From contig JAKJXP020000007.1 in assembly GCA_022225965.2 (NCBI GenBank), positions 62,001-126,000 on the forward strand: 64,000 nucleotides of DNA, given 5' to 3'. The DNA comes from Diatrype stigma (taxonomy: Eukaryota; Ascomycota; Sordariomycetes; Xylariales; Diatrypaceae). The notes under the pieces were generated by a model, which was not told the origin of the DNA, did no database searches, and worked only from the letters and a program-made list of their open reading frames with translations. Position numbers and translations under genes: made by a program. Below, in pieces: positions 9,544 through 19,034 of the stretch. Each line of letters starts with the position of its first letter. The first letter of the stretch is position 1.

Positions 9544-11961
9544 ATGATCTGCGAAGTGTGCCGCGAGGGGCTAATGAGCATCTGGCAGCCCGACAGCACC
9601 CGGAGACTCGGTCACATCAGGGACTTTCCCGACTTGCTTCATAAGCACTTCCCCGACATAGAAGGTAAAAATGTTGATGATGAGTTAAGTATGTATCGTT
9701 TAAACATCCGAAAAGCATATAGCCGAAGGTAGAATCTCATCGTATGCCTCTCTAGGGCGCCGCGACCTTTGTGAGCCCAAACAATATGTGTTCGGCCATC
9801 ATCCAAACTACGACTCGCTGGCGAGGTCGAAAGCGCAGGGCTGCGTCCTGTGCAAGGACTTCGACTTTTTGAATGACAGTGAGGATGTGAACCAGGCCTT
9901 CAAGGCCGTTGGCTATTACTCTGTCTTCACCGTTGTCCTGCCAAAGGCCTCTCCGCCAGAAATGGTCGTGTACTCTGGCGAAGGCCCAGAGCAGTTTCCA
10001 CATGACCTCGTTGAATATGACGGTATGCCTCCACCGTGGCCCCCTCTCCCGATGCCCCTCTCTTATTCTTATCTTCATGTTTTCTCCTTTTCTTACCCTT
10101 TCCTATCTAATCTGGTACTTTAGACGATGACCATATAAACCCTGAAATCACGGGCTCAACGTCGGATGCCGTGACCTGGTCGCTCGTCCAGGAGTGGTTG
10201 AGTACCTGCATCCATAAACACGAACTGTGCTCAACCCAAGCAGCGAAGGGCTTTGCACCGACGCGGCTCCTAGAGCTCGACAGCTCCGGGCCCGAGCGGA
10301 CGTTCCGACTTACGGACGGCGGGAGCATCGAAACAGGAGAGCCCTACTTTACGCTTAGCCACTGCTGGGGCAGCGGCCCGGCGGAGGAGAAGCTGCGGCT
10401 TCTGACATCAAATGGCGACCTCCTCCGTAACGGCCTGCCCGTAAGCAGTCTGCCCAGGCTGTTCCGCGACGCATTCGAGATCCTAGAGCGTCTTGGTGGC
10501 CGGTATCTGTGGATCGACCGGCTCTGCATCGTCCAGGACTCGGGTGAGGACTGGGAGGCTGAAGCGTCCACCATGCAGACAGTCTACCAGAACGGATTCC
10601 TGAACATCGCAGCGTTGGGCGCGCACAGTGATCAGGACGGCTGCTTCTTCAACCGAGACCCCCGTATGGTGGCTCCCACAATCATCGATCTACGACCGCC
10701 GAGCACGGACCCTGATGAGTGTTCTCTACTAATGCCACCATCATCATTATCGGTATCATGGTCGTGCTCGTGGTCGTGGTTGATCTCGTGGTTGTGTTCA
10801 TGGTTCTGCTCGTGGTTATGCACGTCGTTGTGTTTGTGGGCGCGATCGTCGTGTCCTCCGCCGCCGCCGCCGCCGCCACCGTCATCGCCATCGCCATCGC
10901 CATCGTCATCGTTAGCCCCTTTACTATACCGATTCGCCGCGGAAGACGAGTCCTGGCGGCCGACGTTCGAAAACGAACCGCTCCTGGGGCGCGCCTGGGT
11001 CCTGCAGGAGCGAATTCTTGCCACGCGGAACCTGTACTTTGGATCCAAGCAGGTATTCTGGGAGTGCGGCCAAGCGACCCACTGCGAGACGATTCCGCGA
11101 AAACTGAACCTAGTGAAGCCTTCGATGCCCCGGATTCCCCGGGCGCCCCGGGCCAAGGATGGCGAGCCGGGGCGGCGCACATGGAAGTCACTCATAGATC
11201 CGAGCACAGAAATGCGGTCCTCGGGGTGGTATCGCGTCGTGCAGCACTACAGCGAGTGCAATCTCACGTTCCCGACCGATAAGCTCGTCGCTCTGTCGGG
11301 GCTGGCCAAGGACATGAGCAACAGACTAATGGGGGACGACAGTGGGAGCAATGCATACCTTGCCGGCATATGGAGAAATACGATGCCGGGTAGCTTGCTG
11401 TGGAGACCGACCAGTCAGAGTAACCGACCCCCTGTGTACCGAGCTCCATCCTGGTCGTGGGCGTCTGTCGATGGCGACATTGAGTTTGTCACTGGAGGTA
11501 CATCGTGGGTTGTCCGTGTCATCAGAGCACAAACTATACCTCACGGCAAGGACGTCACCGGCGAGTTGATTGGGGGCCATATCATCCTCTCTGCTCCACT
11601 TTGCATTGCGAGGGGTATCAAGCACCGTGATACATTCCCGAACGGGAGAAAAGTGCATAAAATCAAATCCATCCACTACCCTGATACTGGGAAGGACTTC
11701 AGGTTCGACGACACAATGCTCTATTTCGACACCCAAGATCATTATGAGAATTTTGCTATTATAATATTCAAGAGTAGCTTCAACGAGGCATTTTCATTTC
11801 TCGAAGTCTCCGGTTTAGCAGTTGTCCCAGTACCTAAAATTGACTCTTGTTTCCGTCGTGTCGGATGGGTCCGCTTCGATGTTAAAATACCAGACGGAGA
11901 CGGCAGTCTCCGTATAGATGTGTTGGACAAATTACCTGTTAAAACTATCGAACTCGTCTAG
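9544..11961 (+). CDS. HET-domain protein, tandem copy 2 with low-complexity insertion
   Basis: Paralogue of the preceding gene, with the same N-terminal CxxC (MICEVCREGL), second CxxC (CVLCKDFD), HET motifs (LSHCWG, LWIDRLCIVQDSGEDW, MQTVYQNGFLNIAALG) and C-terminal RAPSWSWAS. Exons 9544-9688, 9756-10022, 10124-11961; 749 aa. Both introns (67 and 101 nt) are phase 1 at the same places as in copy 1, and exon 2 is 267 nt in both genes. Between DPRMVAPTIIDLRPPSTDPDE and APLLYRFAAEDESW there is an extra block of about 60 residues, Ser/Trp/Cys-rich (SWSCSWSWLISWLCSW) then poly-Pro/Ser, which copy 1 lacks. It stays in frame. It could be repeat expansion or a badly placed intron; candidate GT...AG pairs there (10753-10915 or 10719-10915) would shift the frame, so I favour coding. 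A role in incompatibility is inferred from the domain. Confidence 0.85.
10735..10915 (+). repeat. low-complexity repeat inside HET copy 2
   Basis: Simple-sequence tract of TGGTCGTGCTCGTGG-like units running into CCGCCGCC and CATCGC repeats. In the gene's frame it reads Ser/Trp/Leu/Cys then Pro/Ser; the antisense frame is His/Asp/Asn-rich and another sense frame is hydrophobic Val/Ile. The paralogue has no equivalent, so it expanded after duplication or was lost there. Confidence 0.8.
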
Positions 11962-12527
11962 GCACCATCGGCCGAGCAGTGCTCTCAAGGTGTCGATCCA
12001 TAGCGCTACCACTCCTAGAGGGGTAGCATGGGCAACCCAAATTACACGATCGCATGATCTTAGGCGAATGATTATAGATGGTCGTTAGTACCTAATATGT
12101 GTCAGAACCTGGTGATATGATATATTACAAGTTTAGTTTCTTTTGACCATTTACTTGAGATTCTAGATTCATTATGAGCAGCTAGATTCATCATGAACAT
12201 GCATGATGCATCATGTCACACTGACATAATCGGTGGTTATTCATCCTGTATAACTGTGAATGCTGGAAGTAGTCTGTAGTTACACAAAAGAGATCAAAGA
12301 GGTACAGCTTGATTAGTGTATCTGACCAAATGTAAACAAAGAGTCATCTTGCTCCAACTTATTTAGCTACACACCTCTGACCTGAAGTGCAGAATAATAG
12401 TTAGCTCAAGTTAACTCGAAATGTTGCCTGTTAAATACACCAAGCTACCCAATAGTTTCGAGTCAACTTCCCAATCCTAATCGTTTCTCCAGTATAGTTT
12501 GGCCTTATCTCACCTCACCCAGTCGAC
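11962..12527. other. intergenic between HET copy 2 and vWA gene
   Basis: AT-rich spacer with two ATTCATYATGA words and a 14-bp perfect palindrome at 12202-12215. No gene seen. Confidence 0.6.
12202..12215. promoter_or_regulatory. 14-bp perfect palindrome CATGATGCATCATG
   Basis: Perfect inverted repeat about 310 bases upstream of the vWA start and 240 bases after HET copy 2, next to repeated TTCATYATGA words. It could be a dimeric transcription-factor site; no factor can be named. Confidence 0.3.
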
Positions 12528-13349
12528 ATGCTGCCCTATCCTGAAGAATCCACCATCCCTTCCGGCCCCTCAACCCAGCCAAGCTCGTCAGCTGCAACCA
12601 CTGAGCGCAACCGCCGTTTTACGCATGAGAGCATCAGCAGCACCGAAGATCCTTTCGCGTACCTGAAGTACTTCGACACCATGTTCCTAATTGATGATTC
12701 GGACTCCATGGTGCGGTACTGGAACGAAGTCGCGATGCTACTGGAGCAGATCACTGACATCTGCGTCGAGCATGACCGCAACGGCATCGACATTTACTTC
12801 ATCAATCACCGGCCCCACGGCAGCTTCTTTTCCGACAAACACGGATATAAGAATATAGGCGCGACAGATGGTAACCTCGAGTTCCATGACAGCGTAGCTG
12901 GCATCTTCCACCACGTGAGACCCCGGGGCAAGTGCCGCTTGCATCATGCCCTGGAACACATCTGGGGAGAATACTCACAGGAACTGCGCGATACGCGCTA
13001 CCTATCCAACCGGACGAAGTGGCCGAGACCATTGAACCTCATCGTCATAACGGCGGGCCACGTGTACGGCCGTAGGCCCCATGAAGCGCTGAGACGCTTT
13101 GCCGAGGAACTAGACAGGGTTGGCGCGCCGCCGTACCAGGTAGGCGTACAGCTCTTTCAGGTAGGCGATGACGCGAAGATCAAGAATGCCCTAGAGTGCG
13201 TCGACGACGGGCTACATAAGGACGCGAAGACCAGAGACATGGTGGACACGGTGACTTGGAGCGGAAAGCCCGGGGAGCTCTCAGCCGAAGCCGTACTGAA
13301 GGTGGTTCTGGGATCTGTGCAGAGGTCACTAGATGAAATGGTGGCGTGA
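12528..13349 (+). CDS. von Willebrand factor A-domain protein
   Basis: Single-exon 273-aa protein. The first 40 residues are a Ser/Thr/Pro-rich, probably disordered leader. From about residue 48 the vWA fold starts with FDTMFLIDDSDSM, an intact metal-ion-dependent adhesion motif (DxSxS), followed by a domain of normal length including the LNLIVITAG strand. No signal peptide or membrane segment is present, so it is likely cytosolic. vWA domains mediate metal-dependent protein-protein contacts; the partner is unknown. It lies directly after the HET pair on the same strand, which suggests but does not prove a shared recognition role. Start chosen at the first in-frame ATG, after a pyrimidine-rich stretch. 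Confidence 0.8.
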   Translation: MLPYPEESTIPSGPSTQPSSSAATTERNRRFTHESISSTEDPFAYLKYFDTMFLIDDSDSMVRYWNEVAMLLEQITDICVEHDRNGIDIYFINHRPHGSFFSDKHGYKNIGATDGNLEFHDSVAGIFHHVRPRGKCRLHHALEHIWGEYSQELRDTRYLSNRTKWPRPLNLIVITAGHVYGRRPHEALRRFAEELDRVGAPPYQVGVQLFQVGDDAKIKNALECVDDGLHKDAKTRDMVDTVTWSGKPGELSAEAVLKVVLGSVQRSLDEMVA

Positions 13350-15278
13350 AAGGCTATTTAAGCAGATTACTATGCCGCGGAGAGGTACCAACTGAGTGTA
13401 ATAGTTGTCCGCTTAATGATGTATGGACATAAGGCAGATATGTATCCCATTCACAACGCAATCCCGTTGGTTCTTGTCTCGGGTTAGGTAGGCGATATAT
13501 CTCGCCATGAAACCTGGTGCAGGAAACATAACACACAACCATTCAAATTGAATGGCCCTGGCCAGGCTTCTCCGTCCACCGCCCCACAACCAGGGAACTT
13601 CCCCTATCCTTGGGTTTATAGCGCTGGAGCAGTACTGAGGCCCGTACGACGACTAGGTTCCAGCACCAGTAACTTATAGCATATCCGTACAGTCCGTATC
13701 TTCCCGTAGAATAAGAGCAAAGTCGATACAGCCTTGCTGCATTCAGATGGTCATGTGTAAGGAGAAGGAAGCGTTGAATTATTCATCTTCTGATCGAAGG
13801 AGTAGAAGAGGTTCATGGATAGGGGGTGCCAAGCCACTAGTAGGTGATCTAATTAGGTAATCCAAGCTCTCCTATTTGGCCTCTGTATCACGACAGTAGG
13901 GATAGTTCAGGTCCTCGGAGTTGGTGATGGCAGGCAGTCTTTAACCTACCCCTCACCTTCCATTGGTGAACCCCTAGGAACCATCTTCCTCCCCGCCGCG
14001 CCACCACAACCTCCATCACACTATAGCTTTAAGCCAGGATGTAAGAGCCCCATTGGTGGTCGTAAGAGCAGCCGGAACCGGTCGTGAGAACTGCACTTTC
14101 GCTGATCCCCGTATCGCAGGACTCGTAAATCGTCGCTTTTGTACTTGGTTTTGGGTGTCTATTCTGGACCGACTTTTAATATACACCGTGATTAGGAAAG
14201 CCTGTCGTAGTGTGACATGCCTCCTAACTGTTACATATCTTCATATCAGGTACTGGTCGTTGGTTGTACTCAGGATTATGCCTTCAAGCTAACCACGGGA
14301 ATCGAGGCTTAACATTTGTTGAAATCTTTGAGTAGAAACTCCCAACTGCAAGCTCTCAAATGTTGAAATCCTAGCCAGCAAGCTCGTAATACCAGGACGA
14401 CCATGGCATGTGCAAGCGCATAGGTGCCAAGACTCAACACATATATGCATACACCTTGTGACGTTGTTAGTTGAGTTTATAGTCGGTTCAAGATATCCAT
14501 GTCGAGCAATACGTGTGCTAATAACTAGGTACTCTATTTATTCATTAAAGGTTCAAAGATCTGATGATCTCGAACCATCGTTGGCTTATTAGAAATTCGC
14601 GGACTTATATATCTGCAGCAGGGGTAGTGTCCACTGGATCTGCGATAGCCACCCGTCTATAACTACGCCCCCGCGCTACAGTATGCCCCGCCCGCTGTAA
14701 GACAATCACTCGATCCCGCGGGGTCAGGGGTATTAAACTTCGTTCATATTATGGGTCATTTAATAGTTAGCGATTACCAGGGGGGCTGCAACATTGTACT
14801 TACGAGGACTGTTCATCGTATCCGGCAGATCGGAACCTCTCCGAACAGATCGCCATGTAATTACATAGTACAGCGCTCCTTATCGTACCCCAAGACATCG
14901 CCGGGGATCTCGCAATCTTGCTGCGCAGCTCCAATTGGACAATGAGTTCATCGGTTGCCCGCTTGCACCGGCCAAGACAACGGATCTTGGCTCGAATGGG
15001 AAGGCACCAACCTTGCCCAGCAGAATGCGTGGACATGCGGGACCAAAACGCCAATGGCAGCGCTCGGCGATGGTTCAATTCAGGCACAGATTGTACAGCT
15101 TGTGCAGCTTGCCGAGGAGAGGGGACCAGGTCAGGGTTCATGGAGAGACGCGTTGAAATATAAATAGGCTGGCCTACAAAGTAGTGTTAATCTCTATGTC
15201 TCTAGGTTCTAGACTCTCTTCTATCCAGTCTCACCAGAGTTCATATCTCTCTCCCTCTGACCCCGGGACCGGCCGTCT
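13350..15278. other. intergenic, vWA to DPP IV
   Basis: About 1.9 kb with no gene I can support. Overlapping short frames at 14800-15170 on both strands have no recognised motif. The right end carries the DPP IV promoter (TATA box) and a C/T-rich leader at 15200-15265. Confidence 0.55.
15159..15166 (+). promoter_or_regulatory. TATA box of DPP IV gene
   Basis: TATAAATA about 115 bases upstream of the first ATG (15279), followed by a pyrimidine-rich leader typical of fungal transcription starts. Confidence 0.5.
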
Positions 15279-17657
15279 ATGCTACTTATTGCGGTCGCGA
15301 TGAAGCTCTTCATCACACCAGCGGTGTTGCTGCTGGGTGTAGCAGCGGCAATCGAGCCCCCGCGCCAGCCCCATCAACCGACCGGCAATGGCACCAAAAT
15401 CCTCACGTGGAATGACACGATGGTGACTGGTGGATTCGGCGCCAGTTCCGTATCCGTCAGTTGGCTAGCGGGCGGAGATGACGGCCAATACATCTACCGG
15501 GGGGACGACGGCTCGTTGATCCTGGAGAATTTCGTGACGGGCGACAGCGAGACGTTCGTGGCGGCCGACGACATCCCCTCGGACACACACGAGTACTGGA
15601 TCCGGAGCGACTTGCAAAAGGTGCTGTTCTCGACCAATTACACGAAACAGTACCGCCATTCGTACTTCGCCGATTACTCCGTCCTGGACGTCGAGTCCAA
15701 GGTCCTGACGCCGCTGGTCGAGGGCCAGGTCGGGGACATCCAGTATGCCGAGTTTGCGCCCGCGGGCGACGCGATCGCCTTCGTCCGTGGCAACGACCTC
15801 TACCTGTCCAAGAACGGCACGATTAGCCGGATTACGGAGGACGGCGGGCCGGACTTGTTCCACGGCGTCCCGGACTGGGTCTACGAGGAGGAGATCTTCG
15901 GCAGCCGATCCACGCTCTGGTTTTCCCCGGATGGCGAGGCGTTGGCCTACCTGAGTTTCAATGAGACAGGGGTCGAGACGTTTACCGTGGAGTACTACAT
16001 GGACAACCAAGAGATTGCGCCCGTCTACCCTCGCAAGCTCGACCTGCGGTATCCCAAAGTAGGCACGACAAACCCCACGGTGTCCTTGACGGTCTTGGAC
16101 ATTGAGGGCGAGGCGCAAACGTCTGTTCCTATCGATGTGTACGACCCTACGGATCTCGTCATCGGCGAGTTGGCCTGGGTCACCTCGGAGCATAGTAGCT
16201 TCGTATATCGCGCTTTCAATCGTGTGCAGGATCACTCCACTCACGTGCGCGTTGACGTTGAGGGGGAGAAGGTAACCAGTCAGGTCATCCGAGAGCGGGA
16301 TGGTTCCGATGGCTGGCTCGACAACAATCTAGCATTACAATATGTTGGTCCGATCAGTCAGTCTAATGGCACGTCGCCGAACGGTACGAGTCGCGACTAC
16401 TACGTGGATCTGTCCGACGAATCTGGATGGCAACACATATACCTCTACTCAGTTGATGGGTCCTCCGCAATCGCCCTTACATCTGGGGAGTGGGAGGTCG
16501 ACTCGGTCCTGAAGGTGGACACGAAGAGCCAACTCGTTTACTTCCTCTCCACGGAAGGCGACAGCACGGAACGGCATTTGTATTCGGTATCGTATGCAAC
16601 AAAGGAGAAAAAGGCCCTGGTCGACGACACAGTCCCAGCGTACTGGTCGGCCTCTTTTTCGTCGGGCGGAGGATATTATATCCTGAGCTATCGCGGCCCA
16701 GACGTTCCTTACCAGGAACTGTATGCTGCGAATGACACCAGCACACCCATTCGCGTCATCACTTCGAACGAGGTTTTGTGGAACAAGCTCCAAGAGTACA
16801 GCCTCCCCAAACTCACATATTTCACCCTCGAGCACCCCGATGGCTACAGCCTCAACGTGCTGGAGCAGCTTCCGCCCAACTTCGACGCCTCGAAGAAGTA
16901 CCCGGTGTTGTTCACGCCGTACGGCGGCCCCGGCTCGCAGGAGATCTCCAAGGCGTACGCCTCGCCCAGCTGGAACGCCTACATCTCGTCGGACCCGGAG
17001 CTGCAGTACATCACCTACACGGTCGACAACCGGGGCACCGGGTACAAGGGCCGGGAATTCCGCTCGCTCGTAGCCTCGCACCTAGGCGATTACGAAGCGC
17101 AGGACCAGGTATGGGCGGCGCAGGAGCTAGCCTCGCACAACGCCTTCATCGACGCTGCGCACGTGGGCATTTTCGGGTGGTCGTACGGGGGGTACCTATC
17201 ATCCAAGGTAGTGGAGCTGAACTCGGGCGCGTTCACGCTGGGGCTGATCGTGGCGCCCGTGACGGACTGGCGGTTCTACGACTCGATGTACACGGAGCGG
17301 TACATGAAGACGACGCAGCTGAACCCGGGGGGCTACAACGGGACGGCGGTCCGGAACGTCGACGGGTTCCGCAACATCGCGGGGGGGTTCGCCGTCCTGC
17401 ACGGCCTCGGCGACGACAACGTCCACTACCAGAACACGGCGGCGCTGATCGACCTGCTCGTCAGCGCCGGCGTCCCGCCCCAGCAGATGGAGTGGCGCGC
17501 CTTCACCGATAGCGACCACAGCATCTCGTACCACGGCGCCAGCACCTACCTGTACAAGTACCTCACGTCGCTGCTGTACCGCGAGAGGACGCGCACCGGC
17601 GAGGTGCTCACGCACCAGTGGAGCCGACGACGGTTCTTGGATTGGCTTGATTCGTGA
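15279..17657 (+). CDS. secreted dipeptidyl peptidase IV (S9B)
   Basis: Serine exopeptidase that removes X-Pro or X-Ala dipeptides from peptide N-termini; extracellular. Single exon, 792 aa from 15279; an in-frame ATG at 15300 gives a more typical signal peptide (MKLFITPAVLLLGVAAA) and may be the true start. The N-terminal beta-propeller spans about residues 40-550 and includes the WVYEEEIFG segment, equivalent to the Glu motif that binds the substrate N-terminus. The C-terminal alpha/beta-hydrolase domain carries the nucleophile Ser635 in GWSYGGY, Asp712/713 in GLGDDNVHYQN and His747 in DSDHSISYHG, with family spacing. Several N-X-S/T sites fit a secreted glycoprotein. No transmembrane anchor beyond the signal, so it is the secreted (DppIV) rather than the vacuolar (DapB) type. 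Confidence 0.95.
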   Translation: MLLIAVAMKLFITPAVLLLGVAAAIEPPRQPHQPTGNGTKILTWNDTMVTGGFGASSVSVSWLAGGDDGQYIYRGDDGSLILENFVTGDSETFVAADDIPSDTHEYWIRSDLQKVLFSTNYTKQYRHSYFADYSVLDVESKVLTPLVEGQVGDIQYAEFAPAGDAIAFVRGNDLYLSKNGTISRITEDGGPDLFHGVPDWVYEEEIFGSRSTLWFSPDGEALAYLSFNETGVETFTVEYYMDNQEIAPVYPRKLDLRYPKVGTTNPTVSLTVLDIEGEAQTSVPIDVYDPTDLVIGELAWVTSEHSSFVYRAFNRVQDHSTHVRVDVEGEKVTSQVIRERDGSDGWLDNNLALQYVGPISQSNGTSPNGTSRDYYVDLSDESGWQHIYLYSVDGSSAIALTSGEWEVDSVLKVDTKSQLVYFLSTEGDSTERHLYSVSYATKEKKALVDDTVPAYWSASFSSGGGYYILSYRGPDVPYQELYAANDTSTPIRVITSNEVLWNKLQEYSLPKLTYFTLEHPDGYSLNVLEQLPPNFDASKKYPVLFTPYGGPGSQEISKAYASPSWNAYISSDPELQYITYTVDNRGTGYKGREFRSLVASHLGDYEAQDQVWAAQELASHNAFIDAAHVGIFGWSYGGYLSSKVVELNSGAFTLGLIVAPVTDWRFYDSMYTERYMKTTQLNPGGYNGTAVRNVDGFRNIAGGFAVLHGLGDDNVHYQNTAALIDLLVSAGVPPQQMEWRAFTDSDHSISYHGASTYLYKYLTSLLYRERTRTGEVLTHQWSRRRFLDWLDS

Positions 17658-18344
17658 TATTGAGCATCGCTCGTTTGCTCGCACGGCCAGTCCTGGAACA
17701 GAGCTACTTGGATAGCCAACATCGCCTCGGACAATCTTCAAGAAGTAATGCACAATTGAATAATATACATAATAAAGTACAGTTAAATCAGAATGTAGAT
17801 TTACGCATGGGATGTGTTTCACTAGATATTTACGTTGTTTCCAGACCATCCAGACACTTAGAGTAACCCCCGGCCGTAGGTAGTTAACTGTTACACAGCA
17901 CCCCTATTTACTGTCCGATCCCTTTCGTCGTAATATAGCGCGAAACCATGAACCGATCAATTACTCCAACCTTTCTTATAGATCCATCAACTGGTGATAG
18001 AGCTATATAGGTACCTAGCACTCATTCAATCCACCGTCCCAATGGATGTTTATCCGGCCACCGCAGTATGTAACCACACCGACGAAGTATGTAACCATCA
18101 CGGAATTGTGTCAAAAGTGGGTCCAATTAGGGGATCACCCAACTATTTCTTCATTACTCCGGGCTCGCTAGCCTAGCATGCCGTGAAAAAGTAAGTAACT
18201 TCAAGGAAAAACACCAGCAAAGCCCCCCGCATCGCCTCCACGAGCCTTCAACTGCCATAGAAAGGAAGCACTCAGATCGCAACCAAATAACCTAGACATC
18301 TCGCATTTGCATCAATCATACAGCTTCAGCGATCACCCACAAAA
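17658..18344. other. intergenic
   Basis: AT-rich 3' flank of DPP IV (about 17740-17800, with AATAAA-like words) and promoter of the thioredoxin-fold gene. No gene seen. Confidence 0.6.
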
Positions 18345-18824
18345 ATGGTACTGCAGAAAGTCTCGGCATCTGCACTGCCCGCCTCCTGGCAGAGGCTGAA
18401 GGATCGCCTACCACGCGCCGGCGACGTCGCCTACATCTTCTTCATCGTCGACAACGACGCTGCCACCGGAAAGCCGTGGTGTCCCGATGTCCGCGAGGCC
18501 CTTCCCGTCGTTGAGAAGTACTTTGCGCAGAGAAGCCACCTGGACGTCTCCGTCGTTAGCGTGGGGTCGAGAGCTGCGTACGTTACTCCAGTCCTCAACT
18601 AACCACCGCCCCTTGTTGTGGCCTAACTGTACTGATATTCTTACGTTCCCGCGGCGAACAGATGGAAAGACCCAAAGAACGTCTGGCGTACGAGATGGGG
18701 CCTCAAAGCTGTGCCTACTCTGGTCAAGTACACTGCTACTGGTGAGGGCGATGGTGTTACGCAATCGCAGTTGGTGGAAGAGGATACGAAGCACGTGGAG
18801 AAACTCCTAGCTTTTACGCAATAA
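18345..18824 (+). CDS. thioredoxin-fold protein, TXNDC17/DUF953 family
   Basis: Small cytosolic thioredoxin-like protein of 131 aa. Exons 18345-18577 and 18662-18824, with an 84-nt GT-AG intron. The first exon holds AYIFFIVDNDAATGKPWCPDV and the EKYF helix; the second starts at WKDPKNVWRTRWGLKAVPTLVKY, the cis-Pro strand region. The family's usual WCPDC redox motif reads WCPDV here, so the resolving cysteine is missing and dithiol disulfide reductase activity is unlikely by the classical mechanism; as far as I recall other fungal members share this. Ends convergent with the DUF1996 gene, about 210 bases apart. Confidence 0.85.
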
Positions 18825-19034
18825 GCTCTGCGCTGAGTACGCATACGAGATGACTATTTGCTTTGCGGACATGTGTCGTAGATCAAACTATCTTGTTCAA
18901 TGCGCTCAAACACTGTCCGATGGCATCAGGCATACATGCTAGTTAGTGAACGTGTGAGAGGTGGCTCTCGGCTAGTATAGACATGTTCTCGCGCAATAAC
19001 AACCCCTATTACCATGAGGATGCCACCTTGTTAC

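Noticed and set aside
10632..11282. His/Asp-rich antisense frame and Val/Ile-rich sense frame over the HET copy 2 repeat
   Set aside because: Both arise from the simple repeat being open in all frames; flanking residues match the HET paralogue only in the chosen frame.
14800..15167. Overlapping frames on both strands before DPP IV
   Set aside because: No start in good context, no motif, and they run into the TATA box of the DPP IV promoter.
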